From positions 14,836,001-14,900,000 of the forward strand of contig OX467086.1 of NCBI GenBank assembly GCA_950106755.1: a stretch of 64,000 nucleotides of DNA, given 5' to 3'. This stretch comes from Climacium dendroides. Lineage: Eukaryota; Streptophyta; Bryopsida; Hypnales; Climaciaceae. Under the pieces are notes generated by a model. That model worked only from the letters and a program-made list of their open reading frames with translations. It made no database searches and was not told the origin of the DNA. A program made the translations under genes and the position numbers. Numbering within the stretch: position 1 is the first letter of the stretch; the number at the start of each line of letters is the position of its first letter. Positions 34,601 through 46,632 of the stretch are shown here, in pieces.

Positions 34601-37033
34601 GATTTTTTGAAAGTCTTATAAATTTAAAAATCTACAAGTTGTAGAACATCAAAAGGACACATATTAATGTTGCATACTTGATGATCTATAAATTACAAAA
34701 AAAAATTTGTAAAAAAATTTATACACTATTTGTAAAGGACTTTGAAATGTATTTTTTACATGCTGTCACAATCCATAGCATTAAAGAGAAAGACTCATTG
34801 ATTTACTAGGAACTCAAATATTTTATAAAAGAAGGGCTTAAGATTTTCTAACAGCATAGTACTCCTTTCTTGCTTGTTCATGCTTTAGATACTCACAACA
34901 AGAATTCTTCAACGGCAACACTTCCTACAACTTTTTGTGCAAAAAATTCTCTATCTCTTTCTTGCTCATCACTACGCGATTGCAAAGAAGTGTTGGACTA
35001 TTGGTATTGCACTCATTCCAATTCTCTTTGTAATGGTTATGAACATAAATAAAATCTAGCATACAAGAAGCATAATTCATGTTCTAGAGCCATGAACAAT
35101 CAACATTCTCTTGGTGACCAATACTTTCAGTGCATATTTACTTGGCAACTAGTGCAAAAGCCAAGGACCATGCGTGTGAACATCTGTAGCTAATACATTT
35201 GTCCTTTTAAAATTGTGCTCTACTATACAAACCTCATATACATACAATCAAGCACCCATCGACATTCACAAATTTTTCAATGGAGCTTATTTTTGTCCAA
35301 TCTAGTTTTGATTGAGCAACTATATAGCACATTTGCATGTGCTTGTTGTGTAAAAATTTCACCTCACATAGATGAGGTTTGCCTTCCAAAATGATTGTTG
35401 AACAACAATTGCCCTTGGAATATAGTGGAGTATGTGTTTGCATACAAGAACACAACATTGTTTAAAGGTTAAGTTAACTCTTGAAGCCAAATTTTGGATG
35501 CAATATGGTGTTTGTTTTTGGTCTTTGACATAGACAATATATGAATAGGAGCTTAAGATTATAATAAGGTAGGAGGCTCTTGAATTATCACTAAACAAGT
35601 TCAATTTTTTTTGGCAAACACAAAAATGACGTAGTGATAGACAATTTTTTATGAATTTATGAATAGAATTGAATTAAATATGCTTTTTTGAAGTGAAATG
35701 TGTGTAGGTTGCTATTCTTAGCCATAGGTAGTAGCAATTATCAATCCAAATATGCAATAGAATAGAGCAATAGTTATAGAATAGAACAAGTGCTTCCAAA
35801 TAGTAATGAATACAAAGCTTTGGATGTTCACTTAAGTCTAAAAATCAAGCACTTCTTATCAGAAAAGGATCCAATGACATTATTGTATAGTAGCCCCCTA
35901 TCAAGCATGAAAAGCCCATTATGAAACACAATTCACTTCACTCTCTCAATGACATTTCTATTTTAAGCAAAGTGAATTAACAAGTCAATTATAGATAATT
36001 TTTTTTCATATTAGTAATAAATGTTACCTCATTATTGTCCTAAAGTGAAGCATGGGGAATGACAATTTCTCACTATAAAAAGGTCATCGATTTCAAGAAT
36101 ACTATGTTCAATTTCTTACCCTTTTTATATGTCATTTTGTGTAAGCAACAACTTTAATCTACAAATATTCAAATAACCTTGTCCCTTTGTTGTAGAAATA
36201 TAATTAAATATAAACACACCCACAACATTCATTTGTTTTCATAAAAATTATTAAAACCAACATAACAACATCCATATGAAAGGAAAGGCCAATGGCAAAG
36301 AAGTTGTAGGATGGATGATGGAAACAGAGAAGAAAGTATATTGGAAAGGGGTAGATTGATGATTAAAGGTGGGGAGGGTGGTTTTAAACAATGACATTCT
36401 AATATGTATTTATGAATTAATTTTTAAAAATATTAAAATGATCAACAACCAATGAGTACAAATGCTAATACAAATTCACTCTATTTTATCATCATGTTAT
36501 AATGTGAAATGAAGTTTCATACAAATGTGATAAATGGATTTCAATAATTCTGGAAATACTTTTTAGGATAATTTTTATAACTAAAGAAATTTCAAGCACA
36601 TTTTTAATGTTACTTCTACATACAACACTATTGATTGTCACCATATTATAATGCTTCATATAATCACATATATTTTTGATACCTAGATATAGTATGCTTT
36701 AATGTATTGTGTATTCTTTCAAATTCATATATGCATGAAGTAGAATAAATATGATCATCAATTTTTAATTGATGAAAAATATTTTCAAAGTGCTCAAAAA
36801 AACAACGAAAACAACAATCATATGTATGACTTTGGATTGATGGTGTCTTTAATGCAATATATAAAAATTAAAGTTTGGAGCAAATCAATAGCTTTTGATG
36901 AAATTTTTGTAACCTTGACCTAAATAAGGAGCACTTATTACAAACTTCAAAAGGTTTGTTGTCAATTCTTTAATATAACTTAACTTTTGAGATATGAGAC
37001 ATATTCATTTCAACTTCTGAACTTACTTGAAAT
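34601..37033. other. AT-rich intergenic DNA, nothing recognised
   Basis: Frames up to 81 codons on both strands, none with protein character. Confidence 0.5.
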
Positions 37034-37589
37034 CCTGGATGCACTCCCCCTTTTTTATATTAGCATGCAAACAAAACTTTGAATCCCCTATATACTTTTT
37101 GAATTTTAAATAAAATTAAATGAAAAAAATATGAATAGGTTTTTCTACTTTGAAAGTTTATATTTGGAATTACTGATATTTTTATTTGTTAATAACAATT
37201 AGTTACAAATTTTTGAAGTAAAAAGATACACTGTAGAACTGAAAAATAACTTTCACACCCCTATATTATATAAGAAAAAATTGTCTAAAAAATGAACAAA
37301 AAATTCCTAAAAATAAATCTCTATTGAAAGCTCATTTTGAGTTGAATATTGATGCAATGGTCATCTAAATGTGTTCTCTAAAAATATTTGAGTTAAAAAA
37401 ACATGCCATTTTAGTGCATTTTAACCTCTTCTAGAAATCATTCCATATTTTATTTGAGTTTGAAATTTTGGGAGTAGATTCCTATAGTCATTAATAAACA
37501 ATGCTCAAAATTTGAAGTTAAAATTATAGTTTATTAGAAACTACTTGTTCGCACATGGTTTGTTGTAGTAGAACTAAATGCACCCCCTA
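37034..37589 (-). mobile_element. Non-autonomous element T, copy 1 (8-9 bp target duplication)
   Basis: 556 bp, inverted relative to 42280-42841 and nearly identical by eye. Ends read GATGCACTCCCCC and, inverted, CTAGGGGGTGCA. Flanking direct repeats are ACTTGAAAT (37025-37033) and GCTTGAAAT (37590-37598). An 8-9 bp duplication fits hAT or Mutator-like elements; no transposase. Confidence 0.85.
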
Positions 37590-37598
37590 GCTTGAAAT

Positions 37599-40318
37599 TG
37601 AAGAGCAAGTCGACTACAAAAATAGAGAGGATAGAAGATAGGAAAATGATTTTAAAAATAGATTTATACTTTGATGTTTTCGAAGTTTTTTCTTGATGAT
37701 GTGGCATTTACTTGGAGATTTGAAGAAATATTTTAAGCCTAAAATTTAACTCAAAGAGATTAAAAGTGAATTCTAAACCTTTCAAAATTAAAGGTTCAAA
37801 AGGGTTAAATTTTATTAATTTAAATAATTTAAAGGTATAGTTACTACTTGTTGTAAGTGCACCTCAATTGCATCTATTTTGTCATATAAATATCTTCCAA
37901 ATCTTGATGGTTACAACAAGGCCTCATGGTGATTTTTTGATTTATGACAATCTTGTGTCATTCAATGAATTGAGGTTCAAACCCATAATTGTGCTTCAAA
38001 CACCTTTGACCTATTGGAAGGTGAATTCAGGTTTCTTTAATCAAATTGTGGATTTGTGGATTTGTGGATTGTAGACGGATTTATAATGAGTTTAGTTGTT
38101 TTCATTGTAGATTTTTCATACTTTTATTTTGCAACTTATTAATCTATTTGATATATATTGTCTAGAAGAATTAGGTTTCATTTGAGTTTATAAAGGACTC
38201 TTCTATATTGGTATTGTAAATATAATCACATCCCATATACAAAACCACTGTAGCCATCATCCATTTCAAACACTATTATCATGCCTTTCTATCTTGCATA
38301 TTGAAATAGAAAGAAATTTAAAATGTTGTCAATGTAGACTATGACATTTATATAATCTTCAAGTACATTTTGTAAATGTTTGTTAGTCACTTGCAAGAGG
38401 GGTGCCTATTGAAGTGCAAAAGAACTCTAAAGTTCTAAAGTCTTATGTGGCATTTTTATGACTTGATGTACATCAAAAATGTTACTTTTCAGAATATTAG
38501 TACAAACTTATCTTAAAGACAAAAAAATTCAATTGTTAATCATTTAATTAAGAACCAAGTAAAATTATGACAAATGAAAAATGCACCATTTGGTAATGAT
38601 AAAACACCGTTGATTTTAATCAAAAGTGAATATTTTTATCATTTAGGGTTGAATAAAATTTATGATGAACTTTCTATTTTGTACACAATTATTATTCAAG
38701 AAGTCAAATATGATTTTCAATATACGGTTTCCTATAACCTTTACAAAGGTTAATCCCTCTTATCCAACCGATGTAATGTTACTTATTGAGGCAAAATGCC
38801 CCCTTCAATCAAAAATATGCCCAAGGCAAGAATATTAAAAGTTGTTTTAAGTTTGCAAATTCAATGAAGAGGTAAATTGAAGAAGATGAATTAAAGGTAT
38901 ATACACCAATAATCAATATTGCCTAAAATGTCACAAAAAGTGTCACAAAAACTTAGGTGGATGAAATCACATTGAAAGGACCCCAAAATGGGTTAGAAAA
39001 TGTCAATCTTAGACAATTAGTCAATCTTAGTGTTAATTTGCACTTTAATTTTTTTAATTATGTTTCTCTTAAATTTATTTTACTAATTAAAGTTAATTTA
39101 TTCTATTTCTACTACTATTTTACCATAGGTTAAGATTGACATGATTTCTATAAAAAAATTCTTTATAATTTTTTTTTATAAAATTTCAATTGAAGTTTGA
39201 ATATCGTATAGACAAATTTTACAACAATAGAATTAGTGACCATTATGTACTATATATATTAATGTGATAGATTTCAAAAAACATTATGTGATTATGTAAA
39301 CATATGATAGAGTAAACAAGGTCTTTTCTATTATAATTTTAAGAATTTATTTTGTATAAGATTTAGAAGTAAATATAAATATTTGAAAGCTCTTCCTAAT
39401 ATAAAGATCAATCCAATTGTTTATCATGTCAAAACTATATATATAGAGAGAGAAGACCTTTTAAAAATTGATTGTTTAAATTTGTTATTTGAATAAATCA
39501 ACAATGTATTATGAAATAATTAATTTATCAAAAAATCCAATTATGTTATATACAAAATTTAAACATTACAAATCTTTGTGGACAAATGTATACTTGAGAA
39601 GTATGAAAAATTTGAAAAAAACTAATCTTTTAAATAGTTGTATTGTAATATAAACATTAAATTCAACCTTGAAGCAAATAATTTAGCCTTGTAAAGGATC
39701 TTTCTAATAGACTTTTGTTTTCAAATTATCAAATGGATGCTTTTTTATATCATTCATCCATAAATTTATAATAAAGATGACAATATCAATGTAATTCAAA
39801 AATTCAAAAATTTAAGGACTTGTCCAAAAGATTGTACATCTAAAGACATTACTTTGAGCATTCATAACTTATTCATACAATGTCCAAATAATGCACGCTA
39901 AAGTTTATTGGAAGCCTTTTCTAGTCACCAATAACTGGAATTCTTAAATTTTTTTTAATCCAAATGCATTGACTAATTATATTCTTGTTTTTTTTTCATA
40001 TAAAAACTCAAAAAATTCATCTTTAATGAAAATATTTAGGACCCTCTTCAAGTGTCTTATTTGCTTATTTATAACTAAAAAATAACAAAATATTATATAT
40101 ATTCTAACTAGGTCTTCACTTCTATCTGTGCTACTAGTGACTACATACTAAAGTTTTTGGATTTGAAGATTTTGGACTTTGCATGTGGAAATTGGAATCC
40201 CAAAAGAACTTTAGTTCTTTAGTTTAAAAAAAAATTACAATAATTTTTAATTTAATGTTTTTAGTTTTGATAAATTACTAAGATTATGCTAATCTTTGTG
40301 CTACCATTGATGATTGTC
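37599..40318. other. Very AT-rich intergenic DNA, nothing recognised
   Basis: No coding frame and no bounded repeat identified. Confidence 0.5.
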
Positions 40319-40320
40319 TA

Positions 40321-40789
40321 AAGTAAAACAACCCATTGTGGTTAAGTGACCCATAGTGGTCACCTAGGAAATGACCCCATTGTGGGGGGTTTTAGTATGT
40401 AAGATTTGGGCCACAATCAATGTCTTGCATGACGGTAATGGAGTGAATAGTCACCTCATTAGAAACTTCCAACTTTTCATTGTGAAATTCATTGTAAGAA
40501 TTGATTTTTAGGCCTTCCATGTTAGAAAATATTGTGACTGCATTAGGTAGTAAGATGAGAATTATGGATTCAGATTTTGTTGGTTATGGGGTAGTCTATA
40601 GACTCTTTGGGGCCATGATACACTGAACACTTCTAAAATTCTTAGCAAATTCATACCTTGTCAAAAAAATATATAATTTCAATTGCACTTGTTTCTTACA
40701 CTTGTCTTTAAGTGGGAAAAAAATTGAAAAATTTCAACAATAGCATGAAGCCAAACTCCAAATTTTGACCACAATGGGTTGTTTTACCT
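40321..40789 (+). mobile_element. TA-flanked MITE, family J, copy 2
   Basis: 469 bp flanked by TA (40319-40320, 40790-40791). Ends are AAGTAAAACAACCCATTGTG and the inverse of AGGTAAAACAACCCATTGTG. Inverted relative to 21133-21593. Confidence 0.85.
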
Positions 40790-40791
40790 TA

Positions 40792-41569
40792 ATGGTTTGA
40801 GATCTTCGAGACTTTGGAATAAAGATTTTCAGCACATTGTTTTGTGGAATTTATATACTTTCAAAAATCATAAAAACTTTGCAGTTTCAAATTATTAGCC
40901 AAAGTAACTTCAAACTAAAGATTGTTTGATTAATTTTTAATTTTTAAATCAATCATTTATTATAATTGAAGCAATAATCTCTTTCACATTGTGTTTGTTT
41001 TTTCATATAATAGTGAGATGATAGAAATTGCAATGTGTAATACACATATTCAACTGCTTATTCTTGTAACTTCAACTACAACTATTTCAACTCTAAATCA
41101 CCTACAATAAAAAGAAATGGCTCTAAATCTCCTACAATAAAAAAGAAATGGTGATTTGGGGTGTTCCTACTTTATACCTCTCTTTATCCTAAAAACCTAA
41201 ATTTTCAATAGTCATTCTTGGTTTAAGAAATTTGTGCTACAATAGTAAGAGAAAAATAACAACTTTAAATTTAAGTGCTAAAATGAATATGGGATGTAAT
41301 GCAATAAGGTATGGGGGCACAATTATGAATATTTACTATGGATGGTTAATTGTAGCAAACTACATCAATTATCATGCATGTTCTTAAGCTTGATGGGCTC
41401 TATGGCCCTCCATTCACAGTAATTATGCAGGGCTAGTTTTTCCCATCTTTTGTGAGGATTTTCATGAATCTTTGAGACAAACATATTTAATTGGTAGTCA
41501 AGTTTGACATGACACAACACCATCTATACCTTGAATTAGGATGTTTTGTTTAGTTTTGTTTGATACCCT
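40792..41569. other. AT-rich intergenic DNA
   Basis: Contains a short direct duplication 'ggctctaaatctcctacaat'/'ctctaaatcacctacaat' near 41090-41150; otherwise nothing recognised. Confidence 0.45.
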
Positions 41570-41950
41570 GAGATCTACAAAATATTGAGGTGTCTAGTGG
41601 CATTTTTAGAAAGTTATTCACAAGGAAGGATTCATGGATTTTGTTTTGTGACATTTGGACCTATGGTGTGAAAGTTATGAAATTTCAAAGTTTTTATGAA
41701 TTAAAAAATTGAATTAAATTATCTTTTATTTTGGAAAAACCATAACTTTCACATTGCATGTCCAAACACTACAAGACAAAGCCTTTGCACTTTTTTATGC
41801 ATGAAGCTTTCTATTTAGATCAAGAACACAACCTCTCACACTACGGTGTGAAAGTAAATGAATTTCAAATCTTTAATGAACTAAAAACTAAAAACTTATT
41901 TTTATTTTTATTTTGGTTGTGGCAATGGTGTAGGACACACTAGTCTATAT
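41570..41950 (+). repeat. Dispersed repeat X, copy 3 (partly doubled)
   Basis: Two successive stretches with 'gtgtgaaagttatgaaattt' and 'cataactttcacattgcatg', then 'ggcaatggtgtaggacacac'; collinear with 43950-44580. Confidence 0.7.
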
Positions 41951-42279
41951 CTTAACCCATAAAGCACTAAATTGTGTTTGGGGGGCAACACAGTGATTTT
42001 TGGCGACTCACTACAAACCAAATTTTTATTTATTTTTGTTGAAATGTTCACACAACATGTACCCAATCAAGATTTGATAATTTTTATAACTTTTAATTAC
42101 ATGGTTAAAAAGCTATTGCATGATGTATCATTTTCATCGCTCAATGGTGTTGTGATGTGAGCCGTTTATGAGTTGAATATAGGAATCTTCTATTTCTTAT
42201 CCAAGTGGAAAGAGGGTTAGGCTTGTTGGGATGTTAGCTAGCCATGTTGGCATGATAGGTTCTTCAACTTGTTAGCCTC

Positions 42280-42841
42280 CCAAGGGGTGCACTTAGTTCT
42301 ACTACAACAAACCATGTGCGAACAAGTGGTTTCTAATAAATTATAATTTTAACTTCAAATTTTGAGCATTGTTTATTAATGACTATAGGATTCTACTTCC
42401 AAAATTTCAAACTCAAATAAAATATGGAATGATTTCTAGAAGAGGTTAAAATGCACTAAAATGACATATTTTTTTAACTCAAATATTTTTAGAGAACACA
42501 TTTAGATGACCATTGCATCAATATTCAACTCAAAATGAGCTTTAAATAGAGATTTATTTTTAGGAATTTTTTGTTCATTTTTTAGACAATTTTTTCTTAT
42601 ATAATATAGGGGTGTGAAAGTTATTTTTCATTTCTACAATGTATCTTTTTACTTCAAAAATTTGTAACTAATTATTATTAACAAATAAAAATATCAATAA
42701 TTCAAAACATAAACTTTCAAAGTAGAAAAACCTATTCATATTTTTTTCATTTAATTTTATTTAAAATTCAAAAAGTATATAGGGGGTTTAAAGTTTTGTT
42801 TGCATGCTAACATCAAAAAAAGGGGGAGTGCACCCCCCAAG
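42280..42841 (+). mobile_element. Non-autonomous element T, copy 2 (perfect 9-bp duplication)
   Basis: 562 bp flanked by the perfect direct repeat GTTAGCCTC (42271-42279 and 42842-42850). Ends CCAAGGGGTGCACT and, inverted, CTTGGGGGGTGCACT. The interior is the inverse of 37034-37589. The 9-bp duplication favours a Mutator-like origin. Confidence 0.9.
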
Positions 42842-43439
42842 GTTAGCCTCGTCAAGTAGTTAAGGTTGAATGGGCAATTTGTTTCATATTGTTTGCAACC
42901 TTGTGACCTCTTGGAAGGTACTTAAAAGTTGGGCTTTCATATTTGGAGCTCTCTTATTCTTTTATGTTCTTGTTTATAAGTGCTTTAATTAGAGATCATA
43001 TTCTATTGGAGTTCATACTTTTTATGGAGTGAATATTGTTGTGTTTGAGTCACTTTATTTTTTATATTCTTAGAGGGGTTAAACATTAAAGTGGTTTAGG
43101 GTGTAGTAGTCAAACTTGAGAGGGTTTTGAGTGCTACTGCATTCTACAGACTTTGAGAGTTGATCAAGTTTGAGTAAAGAAAATTTGCTTAAACAAAAGA
43201 GATTTTTTATTGGCAGAAACTAGTTACTTTGGGTTTTTGTGGTTGGAATAGGTGTTGGTTATAGGGTTCTCTAGTCTTTTACCTTTTCTTTTCTTTTCAC
43301 AAACTTTATGACAACTAGAAGCCCTATGCTTTTTCAGATAGGCAACGAACTTGCAAACTTCATGATAGTTGATACTTGAGGCAATTCAAAAAACTTTTTT
43401 AAAAATTGCTTTCCAAAAAAATAAAAATTTGAAATTGAC

Positions 43440-43891
43440 TCTCTAGATACATAATTGGAAATCATTCCATTTTGATTAATGAGATGATAGTTATGAGGAG
43501 TTTTAGTTTGCGGGTAAGTATGGAGTCTTTGAAAACCATAACTACTTGCAAACTAAAAACCCTCATAACTTTCATATCATTAATAAAAATAGAATGATTC
43601 CAAGCTTCCTACTTATATATGAATTTAAATAATAAATTTAAAATTTTTATTTTTTTGAAAAGTGATTTTTAAAGAAGTTTTTTGAGTTGCACAGTTAAGT
43701 AATGAAAATGACATATCATGCAATAACTTTTTAACCATGTAATCAAAAGTTGTGAAAATTGTTGGGCCTTGAAGTTACTCTATGGGTATATGTTGCGTGA
43801 AAATTTTAGTAAAAAAAATAAGAATTTCATTCATAGTAACCTACCCAAAATTGCTATGATGCCAAAAAAACGGATTTTTTACCTTTAGGAG
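43440..43891 (+). mobile_element. TTAA-type element, variant C right-half fragment
   Basis: Ends TTTTTTACCTTTAGGAG|TTAA (43892-43895). Contains an inverted pair around 'actaaaaccctcataact' and aligns with the right half of 4845-5713. Confidence 0.6.
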
Positions 43892-43949
43892 TTAAGTTGT
43901 TTGTTTTGTTAGATTGATTGATAAGGTGAAATTCAAGACACCATCAAGC

Positions 43950-44580
43950 GTCCAACAACATTCTTAGTACCGTTGGAAAGATCTTTCCAAGGAAGGATGC
44001 ACGGACTATGTTTTGTGGTGTTTGGACCTTCAATGTGAAAGTTATTGAATTTTGAAGTTCTTACAAATTCAAAAATTAAATTTAAAACTTTTTTGTCAAG
44101 CTCTTCAAACCTCTTTAAAGTGGTGACTTTGGAGGAGAATAAATAAATAATGTGTTTTATCTTTTATTTTGGAAAAAATCATAACTTCTACATTGCATGT
44201 CCAAATGCAAGCCCTTGCATTCCTTCATGTGTAAAGCTTTCTATTTGTGCTAGTTTTGTGACATTTGGACCTATGATATGAAAGTAATAGATCTTTAAAA
44301 TTATAAATTTGAATTGAATTGTCCTTTAATTTGGAAAAAAACATAACTTTTGCATTGCATGTCCAAACACTAGGAAACAAAGCCCTTGCACTCCTTTGTG
44401 CATAGAGATTTATATTTGTATGAAGAACACAACCTCTCACACTACAATAAAGCCCTTGCATTTCTTTGTGTATAAAAGATATTGAATTTCAAAGTTTTTA
44501 TGAGTTAAAAAATTAAAAAATATTTCTACTTTTATTTTGGCTATGGTAATGGCACATGACATGCTACTATACATAGATAT
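43950..44580 (+). repeat. Dispersed repeat X, cluster of tandem partial copies
   Basis: 'agtaccgttggaaagatctt', 'aaggaaggatgcacgg' and then repeated 'cataacttntncattgcatg' and 'aagcccttgcat' segments. Collinear with 41570-41950. Confidence 0.7.
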
Positions 44581-45059
44581 AGCCATACATATACTTCATT
44601 CAATGCAAAGCTTAACCAATCTGGATGAATGAAAACTTGCCAAATTTGTATTCTAATGAAATACAAAATATTTCTAAACTATTTTAAGGTAGGCATATCC
44701 TAATTTTTGACTCCAAATCAATTATTCACAATTCAATATCAAGGAAATCTACTCACCTTTTAAGATATTGATGGATTCTCATCAATAAGATGTTAATAAG
44801 ACTACAACATTTTTTATTTTGAATATTCATATTAAATTCACAAAAATAAAATTTAAGATGATATTTTTTTGTTGAGATTTTCTCCAATAGGTTACTCAAT
44901 ATAACCTAGTTGTTGATGACACTTACAACAAAAGAAGACACATTTCTCAAAGCTATGAGAATGAATATGTCTACTTTGGGGCCCTATGTAGCATGTGATT
45001 TAATCCCTAAGTGCTTCAACATCCAATTTCTGAATAATGAACAACTAAAACTATTGGTT

Positions 45060-46040
45060 CTTTTTCATTCTACTTAAACAAAGGTCATCTTAATTTGTAG
45101 AGATACTTTATCAAGTTGTTGTCCTATCTAATGGTTGGATTTGGTGTTACTAGAGTGTGTGTGTGTATATATATATTCTAAATTACAAATGTAGAAAAAT
45201 GTCAAGTGGTTGACCAAACCAAAATTGCATTGCCTATAGTTTAAAATTGGATTTGTAAAAATGAGGATATAAATTTTAAGTATACAAAAATTTCAAAAAA
45301 ATCACCATGTCAAGAAAACCTCATTTAAAATGCATTCCAACAAATTTACTCAAAAAATGATACTACCTTTATCCCCAAATGATCTTCTTGTCAAATAAAA
45401 TGTTTTGGATTAAGGTTAAGAATAACATATCAAAAAACAATTTTGTGCTATAAATAGAGTTTGGTGCACTACTAGTATTTTAGAAACTTTGGGTCTAAAA
45501 CGCCCTTTTCAAAGTGTAGTTTTGGCATATCAAGAAGTAGATTTTGGGGGACATTTCAAAGAGCACCTCTAGTCAATTAATTGTTGAGTCTAATGTCGTC
45601 ATTTTGTAGGCATTTAGTATATGCCCAAGCATGTGTAACCCTTTGTTCCACCTCCCAAAGCTTCATCTCCTTCAAGGAAATGCAAAAAATAAGAATGAAT
45701 AATGTTTATTTGTCTTTTTAGTGATGATTGCATGGATGGAGGGGGAACTACTATTTGGAGTTGTTTTGTTGGTCCCAAATAGTAGTCGAAAACCAAATTT
45801 GATCAATTTGCAACATTACAAAGTGCAAGAGGAAGATCATTTTGGGGCAAAATGAGTAATATTTTGCTTGTAATCAAATTTAGAAGGAATTTTGAAAATT
45901 TTCTTTCAAAATTTATAATTTTTTTTAATAGGATTGGTGAATTTTTCCATACTGATGGAGTTTAGAATTCAAAATCTACAACTTTCATTTGTATATGAAT
46001 TCCAAAATATTCTTCCAAATAATTCTTTATAATGGATTTT
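45060..46040 (+). repeat. Dispersed repeat M, copy 1, containing a Stowaway-like insertion
   Basis: Both sides of the inner element align with the reverse complement of 54820-55310, e.g. 'gatactttatcaagttgt' and 'ccaaaatattcttccaaat'. Outer ends unresolved. Confidence 0.75.
45363..45856 (+). mobile_element. Stowaway-like MITE R, copy 1
   Basis: 494 bp flanked by TA (45361-45362, 45857-45858). Start CTACCTTTATCCCCAAATG and inverted end (CTCATTTTGCCCCAAAATG) resemble plant Stowaway termini. Repeat M copy 2 carries the empty site (aaaaaatgcTAatattttgc, in reverse orientation there) with one TA. Confidence 0.87.
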
Positions 46041-46108
46041 CCCAAATCATCAAGACTTTGGAGACTTTGGAGTCTGGACATTTAGAATTTAGGCACTGCA
46101 TGACTTAA

Positions 46109-46227
46109 CCTTGGAAGGACACTGCTAACCACAATGATCTGATGGATGACTTCATCGTTGACTGTAGAAAAAGTGAGTACACCTATTGGTTCAATAATCA
46201 GAGAGTTTTGGTTGCATCCTTCCAGGG
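46109..46227 (-). mobile_element. TTAA-flanked short MITE, family P, copy 2
   Basis: 119 bp between TTAA 46105-46108 and 46228-46231; ends CCTTGGAAGGACACTGC and GCATCCTTCCAGGG. It lies about 0.4 kb upstream of the aminotransferase start. Confidence 0.78.
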
Positions 46228-46632
46228 TTAAATAGGGTTAATTATTCATCCTATCAGAACTATGTGCAAATTCTCGTTGACGGATGAATAAACGCCAACA
46301 GATAAGGCAGACCTGACTCAATGCCACGTCATGGATGATAAATTCAGGGTCGAATGAAATATGGACGAATTCATGCGAAGGATTCTGTCCGTCATGTGAT
46401 ACTCCGGATTTTGTAAACAGAAGTGCGTCGAGCACCAGGGAAGCTCTACTAGGGTTTGTCGGGGTGGGTGATTCTCCCGAGCCTGCAGTACACGGTGCTG
46501 CGATGCTTTGGTGAATTCTGCGCTCCTGTCAATCCTCGCATCGCAGGGAACATCTTGAGCTATTTTTTTTACGTTTTTCGTGAATTATTCCACGAGTTTT
46601 TGTAGGTCCTGTGAGTGGAAGAGTTTAGCATA

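Noticed and set aside
46615..46632. Upstream in-frame GTG as a start of BCAT
   Set aside because: Plant nuclear genes rarely start at GTG; the ATG at 46633 lies in good context and gives a plausible transit peptide.
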